Origin: Pseudomonadota bacterium
GTDB taxonomy: Bacteria > Pseudomonadota > Gammaproteobacteria > Xanthomonadales > Rhodanobacteraceae
Direction: 5' to 3'
Length of the DNA stretch: 64,000 bases
Assembly: GCA_029561145.1 (NCBI GenBank)
Contig: JAKQJM010000088.1
Location: 62,001 to 126,000, forward strand
Every line of letters begins with the position of its first letter. Position 1 is the first letter of the stretch. The translations under genes and the position numbers were made by a program. This document shows, in pieces, positions 1 to 9,381 of the stretch. The notes under the pieces are model-generated. The model was not told the DNA's origin, did no database searches, and worked only from the letters and a program-made list of their open reading frames with translations.

Positions 1-67
1 TGAGGCCAGGGAACACTACGCCAGCGTATGTTGATCGGCGGGTTTCCCGGCAATACGGAAACACAGC

Positions 68-1306
68 ATGAGCAAGCGTCGCGTCGTCGTTACCGGTCTC
101 GGTATCGTCAGCCCTGTCGGCAACGATCTGGCCACAGCCTGGGGCAATATCACCGCTGGCCGCAGCGGAATCGGACCGATCACCAATTTTGACGCGTCCG
201 CGTTTCCGACGCGGATCGCGGGTGAAGTGCGCGATTTCGATCCAACAACGTGGATCGCACCGAAAGACGTCAAGAAGATGGATTCCTTCATCCACTATGG
301 CGTCGCCGCGGGCTTGATGGCAATGAAGGATGCCGGCCTAGAGATCGATGGGACGAATGCCGAACGGGCCGGAGCGCTGATCGGCTCGGGGATCGGGGGC
401 ATCGCCGGCATCGAGAAGACCACGGTCGCGTGGCATGAGGGTGGCCCGCGCAAGATTTCGCCGTTCTATGTGCCGTCGACGATCATCAACATGGTCTCCG
501 GCCACCTCTCGATCATCGCGGGTATCAAGGGTCCGAACTTTTCAGCAGTGTCGGCCTGTGCAACATCGAACCACAGCATCGGCATGGCGATGCGCCTCAT
601 CCAGTACGGTGATGCCGACATCATGGTTGCCGGCGGTGCCGAATACGCGACCGTGCCGACCGCGGTTGGCGGATTCTGTTCGATGAAGGCGATGTCGACC
701 CGCAACGATGATGCGCAACGCGCAAGCCGGCCGTGGGACAAGGACCGCGACGGTTTCGTGCTGGGTGACGGCGCCGGCATTCTCGTCCTCGAGGAATACG
801 AATCGGCGAAAGCCCGCGGTGCGCGCATCTATTGCGAACTCGCCGGGAGCGGCAGCAGCAGTGATGCGTTCCACATGACTGCGCCCAGCGAGAATGGCGA
901 AGGTCCGGCACGCTGCATGGTTGCGGCCATGAAGGATGCCGGCATCAATCCTGCCGAGGTCGAGTACCTCAACGCGCATGGCACGTCGACACCGCTCGGC
1001 GATGTCGCCGAGACACTCGCGCTCAAGCGGGCGCTGGGCGATCACGCCTACAAGACCATGATCAGCTCGACCAAGTCGATGACTGGCCATCTGCTCGGTG
1101 CGGCGGGGGGCGTGGAGGCGATCTTCACGATACTCGCGCTGCATTACGGCGTCATTCCGCCCACGATCAACCTTGACACTCCCGGCGAAGGGTGTGATCT
1201 GGACTACGTTCCGAACACGGCACGTGAAAAGAAGATCTCGGTCGCCGTGTCGAACGGATTTGGGTTTGGCGGTACCAACGGCACGCTCGTGTTCCGTCGA
1301 ATCTGA
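68..1306 (+). CDS. fabF: 3-oxoacyl-ACP synthase II (KAS II)
   Basis: Elongates acyl-ACP by Claisen condensation with malonyl-ACP in cytoplasmic type II fatty acid synthesis. The protein has 412 residues, the usual FabF length. The thiolase-fold catalytic set is complete: Cys164 in SAVSACATS, His304 in NAHGTSTPLGD, and Lys336 and His341 in STKSMTGHLLG. The C-terminal GFGFGGTN loop that gates the active site is also present. The gene starts at an ATG that gives the canonical N-terminus MSKRRVVVTG. In relatives acpP lies directly upstream, and it would fall just outside the left edge here. pabB follows after 26 bases. Confidence 0.97.
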   Translation: MSKRRVVVTGLGIVSPVGNDLATAWGNITAGRSGIGPITNFDASAFPTRIAGEVRDFDPTTWIAPKDVKKMDSFIHYGVAAGLMAMKDAGLEIDGTNAERAGALIGSGIGGIAGIEKTTVAWHEGGPRKISPFYVPSTIINMVSGHLSIIAGIKGPNFSAVSACATSNHSIGMAMRLIQYGDADIMVAGGAEYATVPTAVGGFCSMKAMSTRNDDAQRASRPWDKDRDGFVLGDGAGILVLEEYESAKARGARIYCELAGSGSSSDAFHMTAPSENGEGPARCMVAAMKDAGINPAEVEYLNAHGTSTPLGDVAETLALKRALGDHAYKTMISSTKSMTGHLLGAAGGVEAIFTILALHYGVIPPTINLDTPGEGCDLDYVPNTAREKKISVAVSNGFGFGGTNGTLVFRRI

Positions 1307-1332
1307 TCGCCACGCGAGCCGGCGCAACAGCG

Positions 1333-2700
1333 TTGTCGCAGTCAAGCTGGATTAGCCGCACTTTCCCGGGACGGCGCGACCTCCTCGCGCTGGCGTCCTG
1401 CTTTCCGACGCGCTATCCGGGCCTGCTCGAAAGCGCGGTGGATGGAACGCCGCATGCGCGTCACGATCTGCTGTTTGGATTTCCGCAGGAGTTCATCAGC
1501 CTGGATGCCGACCGGCGCGTGCGCGACCAGGCAGGGCGTGATCGTGGCTCTCATTTCCTTGAAGCGCTTGATGCGTCCTGGCGGGCCGCGCAAACCACAC
1601 CGGACCCGGATCCGGATGCATTGCCGTTTCATGGCGGCTGGTTGCTCTATCTTGGCTACGAACTGGCTGCCGAGATCGAGCCCAGGCTGGAACTGCCGAT
1701 GCGGTCGACATCAATGCCGGTGGCGCTGGCAATCCGTTGCCCGCTGGCGATCCTCGTCGATCATGTTGCCGATCGAACCACGGTCATCGTCGAGCACGCC
1801 TTTGCGCATCTGCTCGATCAGGCCCTGTCCGACCTCGATCTGGCCCAGCCATTGCCCTTGCCGGACATCATGAATGCGCGCGTCAGCGAGGACGACGCAC
1901 AACGATTCCTCGACGGTGTCGCCCGAACCCATGACTATCTGCGCGCCGGAGACGTTTTCCAGGTCAATCTGTCCCGTCGCTGGCAGGTCTCGCTGCAGGA
2001 TACCTTGCCGCCCGCACAGATCTATGCCGCCTTGCGACGCGCCAACCCGTCGCCGTTCGCGGGTCTCCTGCAGTGGTCGGACTGGGCCGTCGCAAGTTCG
2101 TCGCCCGAGCGCCTGGTCCAGGTGCGCGGGCGCTGTGCGCAGACCCGCCCGATTGCCGGAACCCGGCCTCGTCTGGCCGATGACGATGTCGACGAGAAGA
2201 TCCGGGAGCTGATCGGCCATCCGAAGGAACGCGCCGAGCACGTGATGCTGATCGACCTGGAGCGCAACGACCTCGGCCGTGTCTGCGAACCCGGGAGCAT
2301 CGAGGTCGACGAGCTGATGGTCGTCGAGAGCTACGCCCACGTGCACCATATCGTCTCGAACGTACGCGGCATGCTGCGCAGCGGCACGTCGCCCGGCCAG
2401 GTCATTCGCGCGGTGTTTCCAGGAGGAACCATCACAGGCTGCCCGAAGGTGCGTTGCATGCAGATCATTGCCGAACTTGAGCGGGTTGCCCGCGGCGCCT
2501 ATACCGGCGCGTTCGGCTATCTGGATCGCAACGGCAATCTCGACCTGAACATCCTCATCCGGACCTTGTCGATCAGCGGCGCCGAAGTCGAGTTCCGCGC
2601 GGGTGCGGGCATCGTTGTCGATTCGGATGCATCGACCGAACTCGCCGAGACCCGGGCCAAGGCACGCGGGATGCTGCGTGCATTCGGGCTCGATGTCTGA
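1333..2700 (+). CDS. pabB: Aminodeoxychorismate synthase component I
   Basis: Converts chorismate, with ammonia from the glutaminase PabA, into 4-amino-4-deoxychorismate for folate synthesis. The 455 residues show the chorismate-binding fold: GDVFQVNLS at 206-214, LIDLERNDLG at about 306-315 and PGGTITGCPK at 363-372. The signature at 273-277 reads PIAGT, the form typical of anthranilate synthase TrpE, where E. coli PabB has PIKGT with a nucleophilic lysine. The position between fabF and mltG argues for PabB. The start is TTG with a weak ribosome site, and no ATG lies close by. No pabC gene is next to it. Confidence 0.85.
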   Translation: MSQSSWISRTFPGRRDLLALASCFPTRYPGLLESAVDGTPHARHDLLFGFPQEFISLDADRRVRDQAGRDRGSHFLEALDASWRAAQTTPDPDPDALPFHGGWLLYLGYELAAEIEPRLELPMRSTSMPVALAIRCPLAILVDHVADRTTVIVEHAFAHLLDQALSDLDLAQPLPLPDIMNARVSEDDAQRFLDGVARTHDYLRAGDVFQVNLSRRWQVSLQDTLPPAQIYAALRRANPSPFAGLLQWSDWAVASSSPERLVQVRGRCAQTRPIAGTRPRLADDDVDEKIRELIGHPKERAEHVMLIDLERNDLGRVCEPGSIEVDELMVVESYAHVHHIVSNVRGMLRSGTSPGQVIRAVFPGGTITGCPKVRCMQIIAELERVARGAYTGAFGYLDRNGNLDLNILIRTLSISGAEVEFRAGAGIVVDSDASTELAETRAKARGMLRAFGLDV

Positions 2701-2763
2701 GGTGGCAGTGTCCGACCTTGCCGGCAATCCTGATAGGCTCCGAGCTTGACCACCGGATCTTCC

Positions 2764-3819
2764 ATGACCGACCGATTTCCCCATCACGCGCAAGGTCGCG
2801 TGCGATGGCCACTCACGATCGTGCTTCTGCTGTTTGCCGTCGCCGTCGTGGCCATGGCCTGGGTCCGGCAGGACTACCTGCGTTTCTCCGATGCGCCGCT
2901 GAATCTTGACGGTGTGCGCACGATCGAGTTCGCACGGGGCAGCGCGTTCAAGGAAGTCGTGCGTCAGTTGCGTCGCGAGCGGATCAGCCGTGGCTCACCG
3001 TTCTACTGGAAGCTGCTTGCACGTGAAATGCAGGTGGCTTCGCGGCTTCAGGCGGGCGAATACGCGCTTGAGCCGGGCTTGAGCCCTCGCGGGCTGATCC
3101 GGATGATGGCTGCCGGCAAGGTCATCCAGCATCGCTTCACGATAGTCGATGGCTGGACGTTCAGGCAGTTGCGCCTCGCCCTGGCGAACGAACCGGGATT
3201 GCAGCAGACCCTGCCGGGTATCGACAATGCCGCGCTGGCCGCCCGCCTGGAAATCGACGGCGGCAATCCGGAAGGCTGGTTTCTGCCCGAGACCTATGCC
3301 TGGGTGAAAGGCGACAGCGACTTCAACATCCTGCAGCGTGCGCGAGCATCCATGCGCGAGGCGCTCGATCGTTTATGGCCGGCGCGCGACCAGGCGGTGC
3401 CCTTGCAGAGTCCCTATGAGGCATTGATCCTGGCATCGATCATCGAAAAGGAAACCGGCATCAGCGAAGAGCGCGCCTCGATCGCCGGCGTGTTCAGCCG
3501 ACGCCTCCAACTCGGCATGCGCCTGCAGACCGATCCGACCGTGGTCTATGGTCTTGGTGAGCAGTACAACGGCAATATCCGGCGCCGCGATCTGGAGGCC
3601 GATACGCCCTACAACACCTATACGCGTGGCGGATTGCCGCCAACCCCGATCGCCATGCCCGGCTTGGCCGCACTCGAGGCGGCGCTGCATCCGGCTGCGG
3701 GAAATGCCCTGTATTTCGTTGCACTCGGTGATGGCAGCGGACGCCACGAGTTCTCGAATACGCTGGCCGAACACAATCTCGCCGTGTCGCGCTTCCTGGT
3801 CCGGCGCAAGCAGCCATGA
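2764..3819 (+). CDS. mltG: Endolytic murein transglycosylase
   Basis: An inner-membrane enzyme that cuts nascent glycan strands and so helps terminate peptidoglycan polymerisation. One transmembrane helix lies at about residues 15-33 (after WPLTIVLLLF). A LysM-like segment follows, then the YceG catalytic domain with ASIIEKETG near residues 224-232, which carries the catalytic glutamate, and QTDPTVVYGL. I chose the ATG at 2764, giving 351 residues; a TTG 18 bases upstream is also open. It overlaps tmk by 4 bases (ATGA), so translation is probably coupled. Confidence 0.94.
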   Translation: MTDRFPHHAQGRVRWPLTIVLLLFAVAVVAMAWVRQDYLRFSDAPLNLDGVRTIEFARGSAFKEVVRQLRRERISRGSPFYWKLLAREMQVASRLQAGEYALEPGLSPRGLIRMMAAGKVIQHRFTIVDGWTFRQLRLALANEPGLQQTLPGIDNAALAARLEIDGGNPEGWFLPETYAWVKGDSDFNILQRARASMREALDRLWPARDQAVPLQSPYEALILASIIEKETGISEERASIAGVFSRRLQLGMRLQTDPTVVYGLGEQYNGNIRRRDLEADTPYNTYTRGGLPPTPIAMPGLAALEAALHPAAGNALYFVALGDGSGRHEFSNTLAEHNLAVSRFLVRRKQP

Positions 3820-4463
3820 CAACCGTGAAAGGCTGCCTGATCACGCTCGAAGGAGGCGAAGGCGCCGGCAAGAGCACGGTGCTCGCGGCCTTGCGTGACC
3901 ACATGGTGGCGCAGGGTGTGCGCCTGCTGGTGACGCGCGAACCCGGCGGCACCCCGCTTGCCGAAGCGATTCGATCTATCGTGCTGGACAGCACGCTCGG
4001 CCCGGTGTGCGCCGAAAGCGAACTCTTGCTGATGTTCGCCGCGCGTGCCCAGCTGGTTCGCGAGCTGATCCTGCCGGCGCTCGATCGGGGCGACTGGGTC
4101 TTGAGTGACCGGTTCACGGATGCGAGCTATGCGTATCAGGGCGGTGGTCGTGGCCAGCCCAGCGCGCGCATCAATGACCTTGAGGCATGGGCCGCTGCCG
4201 GACTGCGACCCGAACTGACCTTGCTGCTCGATGTTCCAGTGACAATCGGCATGGCCCGTGTCGAAGGACGCAGCGCGCCCGACCGCATCGAGAACGAGAA
4301 GACGGATTTCTTCGAGCGCGTTCGACGGGCCTATCGCGAACGCGCCGCCGCCGACCCATCGCGTTTCCGCATCATCGATTCGAGCCTCGGAATCGAGGCC
4401 GTGCGCAAGTCGGCCTGCGCCGCTGTCGACGCGTTCATCGCGCGACGCAAGGGGGGTGCATGA
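3816..4463 (+). CDS. tmk: Thymidylate kinase
   Basis: Phosphorylates dTMP to dTDP with ATP. The 215 residues show the P-loop GGEGAGKST at 13-21, the TREPGG dTMP-binding motif at about 40-45 and the DRF..ASYAYQGGGR segment. Size and motif order match bacterial TMP kinases. The start overlaps the mltG stop and the stop overlaps the holB start, both by 4 bases, so mltG-tmk-holB form one translational unit. Confidence 0.97.
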   Translation: MTTVKGCLITLEGGEGAGKSTVLAALRDHMVAQGVRLLVTREPGGTPLAEAIRSIVLDSTLGPVCAESELLLMFAARAQLVRELILPALDRGDWVLSDRFTDASYAYQGGGRGQPSARINDLEAWAAAGLRPELTLLLDVPVTIGMARVEGRSAPDRIENEKTDFFERVRRAYRERAAADPSRFRIIDSSLGIEAVRKSACAAVDAFIARRKGGA

Positions 4464-5425
4464 AGCTGCAGCCCTGGCTGGCCGAGGCCTGGCGATCGCT
4501 GGCGAAGCGGCTTGAGCGCAGCGAATTGCCGCATGCGCTCCTGTTCAGTGGTGCAGCGGGCCTCGGCAAGCGTGATCTGGCCAACGCGCTTGCAGCGGCG
4601 GCGCTTTGCGAGAGTCGCGATCAGGACGGACATGCCTGCGGCACCTGCCGGGCTTGTCGGCTGGTCTCGGCGGGTTCGCATCCGGATCGGGCAATGGTCA
4701 CGTTCGAGTTGCGCGACGACGGCAAGCCGCGCACCGAGATCGTCATCGAGCAGATCCGCAACCTGTCGCAGCGACTGTCGCTCTCGAGCCAGTTTGGCGG
4801 ATTGCAGATCGCCCTGATCGATCCCGCCGACAAGATGAATGCCAGTACGGCGAATGCCTTGCTGAAAACGCTGGAGGAACCGTCATCGAACACGGTGATT
4901 CTCCTGATCAGCGACCAGCCGGCACGGCTGCCGGCGACGATCCGCAGTCGTTGCCAGCGCATCGAAGCCGGATTTCCGCACTTTGTGCAGGCTCGCGACT
5001 GGCTCATCAGCAAGGGTGTGGCTGCCGATCCGGCCGAACAGGCGCTCTCGGCCACGCTTGGAAACCCCGGACTGGCCCTCAAGGCATTGCAGGAAGGCGT
5101 CCTCGAACTGCGCAAGAGCTGCACGAAGGATCTCCTGGCGCTTTCGGCCCAGCGTGGCAGTGCATTGGAGATTGCGGAATCCTGGGCGGCGGACCGCCCT
5201 TCGGAACGCCTCTGGCACGCAGCTGTCGTCGTTCGCGACGAGGCCCGGAACCTCGCGCGAGGAGAACGCGGCATACTTGGCTTGACCGGTGCCGGCGAAA
5301 TACCGAAGCTAACGGCCTGGTTTGCCGCAGCCAACCGTTCGCGCGACCTGCTTGCCACCCAGGTGCGCGCCGAACTGGTCCTGCTTGACCTGCTGCATAC
5401 TTGGCAGACGCCACGGAGATCCTGA
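4460..5425 (+). CDS. holB: DNA polymerase III subunit delta-prime
   Basis: A stator subunit of the clamp loader that places the beta clamp on primed DNA. The 321 residues show the AAA+ fold with a degenerate P-loop (GAAGLGKRD, 31-39, with Arg after Lys) and a zinc site made of Cys50, Cys60, Cys63 and Cys66. The sensor region LLKTLEEPSSNTV and RSRCQRIE follow. I chose the ATG that overlaps the tmk stop (ATGA). The alternative starts upstream lie inside tmk. Confidence 0.93.
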   Translation: MKLQPWLAEAWRSLAKRLERSELPHALLFSGAAGLGKRDLANALAAAALCESRDQDGHACGTCRACRLVSAGSHPDRAMVTFELRDDGKPRTEIVIEQIRNLSQRLSLSSQFGGLQIALIDPADKMNASTANALLKTLEEPSSNTVILLISDQPARLPATIRSRCQRIEAGFPHFVQARDWLISKGVAADPAEQALSATLGNPGLALKALQEGVLELRKSCTKDLLALSAQRGSALEIAESWAADRPSERLWHAAVVVRDEARNLARGERGILGLTGAGEIPKLTAWFAAANRSRDLLATQVRAELVLLDLLHTWQTPRRS

Positions 5426-5426
5426 G

Positions 5427-5792
5427 ATGTCCACACTCGCCAATGGAGGCATGCCACGACAGGGCATCCTGTCGCTCGCCATCAAGGACAAGGGCGCCTT
5501 GTTCAACGCCTACATGCCGTACGTCAAGGGCGGCGGACTTTTCGTGCCGACCAGCAAGCGCTACAACCCGGGCGATGAAGTCTTCATCCTGCTTTCACTG
5601 ATGGACGAGAAGGACCGCTTGCCGGTCGCCGGCAAGGTGGTCTGGATCACGCCGCCCGGAGCCCAGGGCAACCGCACCGCCGGCATCGGCGTGCAGTTCA
5701 ATGAATCCAGCGACGGTGACGCCGCGCGCACCAAGATCGAATCGATCCTTGCCGGGATTCTTGGTCAGGAACGTCCGACGCACACGATGTGA
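5427..5792 (+). CDS. pilZ: Type IV pilus assembly protein PilZ
   Basis: A 121-residue single-domain PilZ protein of the pilus-assembly subtype that in xanthomonads docks to FimX and the PilB ATPase rather than binding c-di-GMP. Consistent with this, the N-terminus (MSTLANGGMPRQGILSLAIK) has no clear RxxxR c-di-GMP motif. The core contains GGLFVPTSKRYNPGDEVFILL and GIGVQFNE. It starts one base after the holB stop, with a GGAG ribosome site just upstream inside holB. holB-pilZ linkage is standard in this order and in Pseudomonas. Confidence 0.92.
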   Translation: MSTLANGGMPRQGILSLAIKDKGALFNAYMPYVKGGGLFVPTSKRYNPGDEVFILLSLMDEKDRLPVAGKVVWITPPGAQGNRTAGIGVQFNESSDGDAARTKIESILAGILGQERPTHTM

Positions 5793-6718
5793 TGCGCGTC
5801 CTTGTCCTCGGGGCGGGTGCGACAGGCGGCTACTACGGCGCCCGCATGATCCAGTCCGGCGCGGACGTGACGTTTCTCGTGCGAGCGGCCCGCGCGACAG
5901 CGCTGGATCGGAATGGCCTGCATGTACGCGCGATCCGGGACCCGGTGCATACGCGTGTCCGCGCGGTTTCGTCGATCGCGGGCGCCACGCCGTTCGATCT
6001 GGTCTTGTTGTCCTGCAAGGCCTACGACCTCGGTACGGCCATCGATGCGATTCGCCCGGCGATGGAAACCGGCGCATGCGTGCTGCCCCTGCTCAATGGG
6101 GTTCGTCACCTCGACACGCTCGACGCAGCATTCGGCAAGCAGAAAGTACTCGGCGGCCTTTGCCACATTTCCGTGACCCTGGATACGGACGGATCGATCC
6201 GCCAGGTAGGCACGATCGATCGGCTGACGTTTGGTCGTCGCTCGGGAAACCCCCCGTTGACGCCGACGGTTCGCGACGGCCTGCTGTCGATTCGCTCGGA
6301 GGTCGCCAACAGCGACGATATCCTCTCGGCGATGTGGAACAAGTTCTCGTTCCTGGCGACCCTGGCCGCCGCGACCTGCCTCATGCGCGCAAGCATCGGC
6401 GAGATCGTCGCCGTGCCGGATGGCGCCGATCTGGTTCGTTGGCTCTATCTGGAATGCGCGGAAATCGCCCGTCGCAGCGGCCACGCGCCGGATGAAAGCG
6501 CAGTGGCCGAAGCGATGGAAATCCTGACGACGCCGCACTCGCCGCTCAAGGCATCGATGCTGCGCGACGTCGAAAAGCGACAGCGGACCGAAGTGGAGCA
6601 TGTCCTCGGTGACATGCTTGCGCGCGCGACCGCGCTTGGCGTCGACACCCCGCTACTCGGCGCGGCTTGCACGCAACTGCGTGTTCACGAAGCCCTGATA
6701 GCGAGCGGCCAGCGCTGA
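5792..6718 (+). CDS. Ketopantoate reductase family protein (PanE/ApbA)
   Basis: An NADPH-dependent oxidoreductase of the 2-dehydropantoate 2-reductase family. The Rossmann motif is GAGATGGYYG at residues 7-16, followed by a canonical LLSCKAYDL segment and a catalytic-lysine region at MWNKFSF. The 308 residues match the family length. The ATG shares one base with the pilZ stop (TGATG). Many bacteria carry paralogues of PanE, so the substrate could be ketopantoate or another 2-oxo acid; the sequence does not decide. Confidence 0.85.
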   Translation: MRVLVLGAGATGGYYGARMIQSGADVTFLVRAARATALDRNGLHVRAIRDPVHTRVRAVSSIAGATPFDLVLLSCKAYDLGTAIDAIRPAMETGACVLPLLNGVRHLDTLDAAFGKQKVLGGLCHISVTLDTDGSIRQVGTIDRLTFGRRSGNPPLTPTVRDGLLSIRSEVANSDDILSAMWNKFSFLATLAAATCLMRASIGEIVAVPDGADLVRWLYLECAEIARRSGHAPDESAVAEAMEILTTPHSPLKASMLRDVEKRQRTEVEHVLGDMLARATALGVDTPLLGAACTQLRVHEALIASGQR

Positions 6719-6733
6719 GGCAAGCGTTGCCGG

Positions 6734-8788
6734 TCAGTCTTGCGTGTTCCCCAGTGCAGGATTTTCCCATCCTTCACGCGGCGTGAAGCGCGGTCCATGG
6801 CGCAGCGCAAGTTCGTGCAGGCGCTGTTTGAGCAGGTCGGCTCCGGTGTCGCGGATATGCTGGATCGGACCTCCGCGGAACGGTGCAAACCCGGTCCCGA
6901 AAATGACTCCTGCATCGCAGAGGTCGGCGCTCTCGACGACGCCATCATGGACGCAGGCCACAGCCTCGTTGAGCATCGGCAGGATCATGCGATCCTCGAT
7001 ATCGGCGGGCGCCGAATAGCCCGGATCGACTTCGGGCTTGATCGCCTTGCCGTTCTCCCATTTGTAGAATCCTTCGCCGTCCTTCTTGCCGCGCTTGCCG
7101 GATTCGAGCAGGGATTCCATGCCTTTCGGAATCTCGAGATTGAGGAATCCCGAAAGCTCCTTTCCGACCGAGGCGGCGACATCGAGTCCCACCGTGTCGG
7201 CGAGTTCGATCGGCCCCATCGGCATGCCGAATTTCTTCGCGGCCCTGTCGAGCACCGGTCCCGGCACGCCTTCACCGTAGAGGCGCACCGCCTCGAGCAT
7301 GTAGGGCATGAGGATGCGGTTGACGAGAAAGCCCGGCGTGCCCTTGACCGGAACAGGCAGCTTGTCGATCGCCTTGCAGAAAGCGAAGGCCCGTTTCTCG
7401 ATGGCCGGGTCGAGCTTGTCCTGGCGGACGATCTCGACCAGCGGCATCAGGGCGACCGGATTGAAGTAGTGCAATCCGAGGAATCGCACCGGGTTGGCAA
7501 CGGCCTGGCGCAACTCGTCGAGTGGAATGCTCGACGTGTTCGATGCGAGCAGTGCATCGGCTTTCATGTCGGGTTCGGCCTTGCGGTACAGGGCTTCCTT
7601 TGCTTCGGCGTTCTCGAAGATCGCCTCGATGACCAGGTCGGCTTCGGCGACACCCTTGCCCTCGACGTCGGCCTTGAGTCGGGCCAGGGCCGGATCGATG
7701 CGTTCCGACGTCTTCAGGCGCTTTTCAAACAGTTCACGTGCGCGTTTCAGCGCCGGATCGATGTATTTCTGCTCGCGGTCCTGCAAGGTGACCTTGAATC
7801 CGCGCAAGGCTGACCACGCTGCAATGTCTCCGCCCATGACTCCGGCGCCGATGACGTGGACGTTGCGGATGCCGTGCTCGACCCCCGCGCCGAGTGCCTT
7901 GAGTTGTTCCTGCAGGAAAAACACCCGGATCAGGTTTCGCGCCGTCGAGGTCTGGGCCAGCCGGGCGACCGCTCGCGCCTCGTTCTTCAAGCGTTGCGGA
8001 AGACCGCCGCCTCGACGCCAGGTATCAATCAGGGCAAACGGAGCAGGATAGTGATCGGGCCGGGCCTTGGCCGCGGTCTGCTTGCGTACCATCGGGGCGA
8101 GGATCTGCCGCGCGGGCCAGGTGTTCGTGGCCCAGGCCCGCAAACGTTGCTGCAACGGGCGGGTCGGCGGGCGACGAATGATCTCCCTTGCTCTTTCAAC
8201 CAGCATCTCGGGCGAGGTAACGGCGTCAACGAGGCCGAGCGCATGCGCGTTTTCCGCCGAAGCTGCGCGACCGCTGAGCATCAGTTCCAGTGCCGCCGGA
8301 GCGCCGATCAGGTAGGGCAGGCGGGCGCTGCCTCCCCAGCCCGGGAAGATGCCGAGTTTGACCTCCGGCAGGCCGATGCGGGTCGACGGATCACGGCTCG
8401 CCACGCGGAAACGGCAGGCCAGTGCCAGTTCGGTACCACCGCCCATGCAATGCCCATGGATCGCCGCGACCGTCGGGCAACGCAGGCGCGCAAGATTCTG
8501 CAGGACGCGCTGGCCATGGCTGATGGCATCAAGCACTGCTCCCGATTTCTCGTAGCTCTCGAACTCGCGGATGTCCGCCCCGGCGATGAAGCCGGCGGGC
8601 TTGCCGGAGCGAATGACCACGCCCCGCGGCAGTTCAAACGAAAGCCGCTCGACGATCTCGTTCAGTTCATCGAGTACTTCACGCGCGAACGTATTGACCG
8701 AACTGCCTGCGCGATCAAGCGTCAACACGACGATGCGGTCGGCGTCCTGTTCGCTGCTCCAGTGCTGGAAACGGAGTCCTTCGAACAT
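6734..8788 (-). CDS. Fused enoyl-CoA hydratase / 3-hydroxyacyl-CoA dehydrogenase (FadB/FadJ type)
   Basis: A multifunctional beta-oxidation alpha subunit. The N-terminal crotonase domain carries the oxyanion loop and both catalytic glutamates (Glu120 in GGGTE, Glu142 in LPEVKLG). The C-terminal part is an NAD-binding 3-hydroxyacyl-CoA dehydrogenase with GAGVMGGDIAAW near residue 310 and LGLHYFNPV. The 684-residue length fits FadJ/FadB. The ATG at 8788 is preceded on the minus strand by GAGGATG, a good ribosome site; an upstream in-frame start is less likely. No thiolase partner is adjacent. The gene converges with the ketopantoate-reductase-like gene, 15 bases apart. Confidence 0.92.
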   Translation of the reverse strand: MFEGLRFQHWSSEQDADRIVVLTLDRAGSSVNTFAREVLDELNEIVERLSFELPRGVVIRSGKPAGFIAGADIREFESYEKSGAVLDAISHGQRVLQNLARLRCPTVAAIHGHCMGGGTELALACRFRVASRDPSTRIGLPEVKLGIFPGWGGSARLPYLIGAPAALELMLSGRAASAENAHALGLVDAVTSPEMLVERAREIIRRPPTRPLQQRLRAWATNTWPARQILAPMVRKQTAAKARPDHYPAPFALIDTWRRGGGLPQRLKNEARAVARLAQTSTARNLIRVFFLQEQLKALGAGVEHGIRNVHVIGAGVMGGDIAAWSALRGFKVTLQDREQKYIDPALKRARELFEKRLKTSERIDPALARLKADVEGKGVAEADLVIEAIFENAEAKEALYRKAEPDMKADALLASNTSSIPLDELRQAVANPVRFLGLHYFNPVALMPLVEIVRQDKLDPAIEKRAFAFCKAIDKLPVPVKGTPGFLVNRILMPYMLEAVRLYGEGVPGPVLDRAAKKFGMPMGPIELADTVGLDVAASVGKELSGFLNLEIPKGMESLLESGKRGKKDGEGFYKWENGKAIKPEVDPGYSAPADIEDRMILPMLNEAVACVHDGVVESADLCDAGVIFGTGFAPFRGGPIQHIRDTGADLLKQRLHELALRHGPRFTPREGWENPALGNTQD

Positions 8789-8895
8789 GGCATCATCCTC
8801 GCTGAATTGGGCGGCCATGATCCGGGCAAGGTGGGCTCTGGTCAATGTGCGCGGTTCGGTCTACTGTTGAACGCTTGGGGGCGCTGGTCAACACG

Positions 8896-9381
8896 ATGCT
8901 GGAATCAACTTCCGTACTGGTCACGCCTAGGCTGTTCGACCAGATCCTCAATGCCGAGGGCAACCTGATCGGCATCGAGACCGCACATATCGAGGATGCG
9001 CTCGAACAGTTCCGCCAACTGGCCATGCGCAGCGGACAGTCGGTCTACCTGTGGGATCCTCAGAACGGCATCGCCGCCTTGCGGCAGAGCGAATTGCGGG
9101 TGCCCGGATCGAAGCGCTTCAACGACGCCTTGCGCTTCATCCTGCAGAGCATGCAGTTCGGCGTCTACCTGCTGGTTGATTTCGACGACCAGATCAAGCC
9201 TCCGAATACGGCGTTGTTGCGACGTTTCGCCCGGATCCGGGCGGGCAACCAGCGCAAGATCGTCTTTCTGGCCCAGAAACTCGAATTTCCCGAGGAGATC
9301 GACAGTCTGGTCGAACGGATGACCCCGGGCTCCGTGTCATCCTCGCTGCCGCGCTTGCGTGACGGTCGTTGGGTGCGCTGA
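8896..9381 (+). CDS. Hypothetical protein resembling the N-terminal domain of Ycf46-type AAA ATPases
   Basis: A 161-residue soluble protein of unknown function. It has VYLWDPQNGI near residue 40, a VYLLVDFDDQ strand near residue 85, an RRFARIRAGNQ helix and a KIVFLAQKLEFP strand followed by PEEIDSLVERM. This order of a WxxxxGI turn, a DF strand and a P-EL/EI end recalls the inactive RecA-like domain ahead of the ATPase domain in Ycf46/ClpXP-like ATPases. There is no P-loop. Its stop overlaps the start of the GGDEF-EAL gene (TGATG), so the two are probably co-translated and may act together. The family link is by pattern only. Confidence 0.6.
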   Translation: MLESTSVLVTPRLFDQILNAEGNLIGIETAHIEDALEQFRQLAMRSGQSVYLWDPQNGIAALRQSELRVPGSKRFNDALRFILQSMQFGVYLLVDFDDQIKPPNTALLRRFARIRAGNQRKIVFLAQKLEFPEEIDSLVERMTPGSVSSSLPRLRDGRWVR

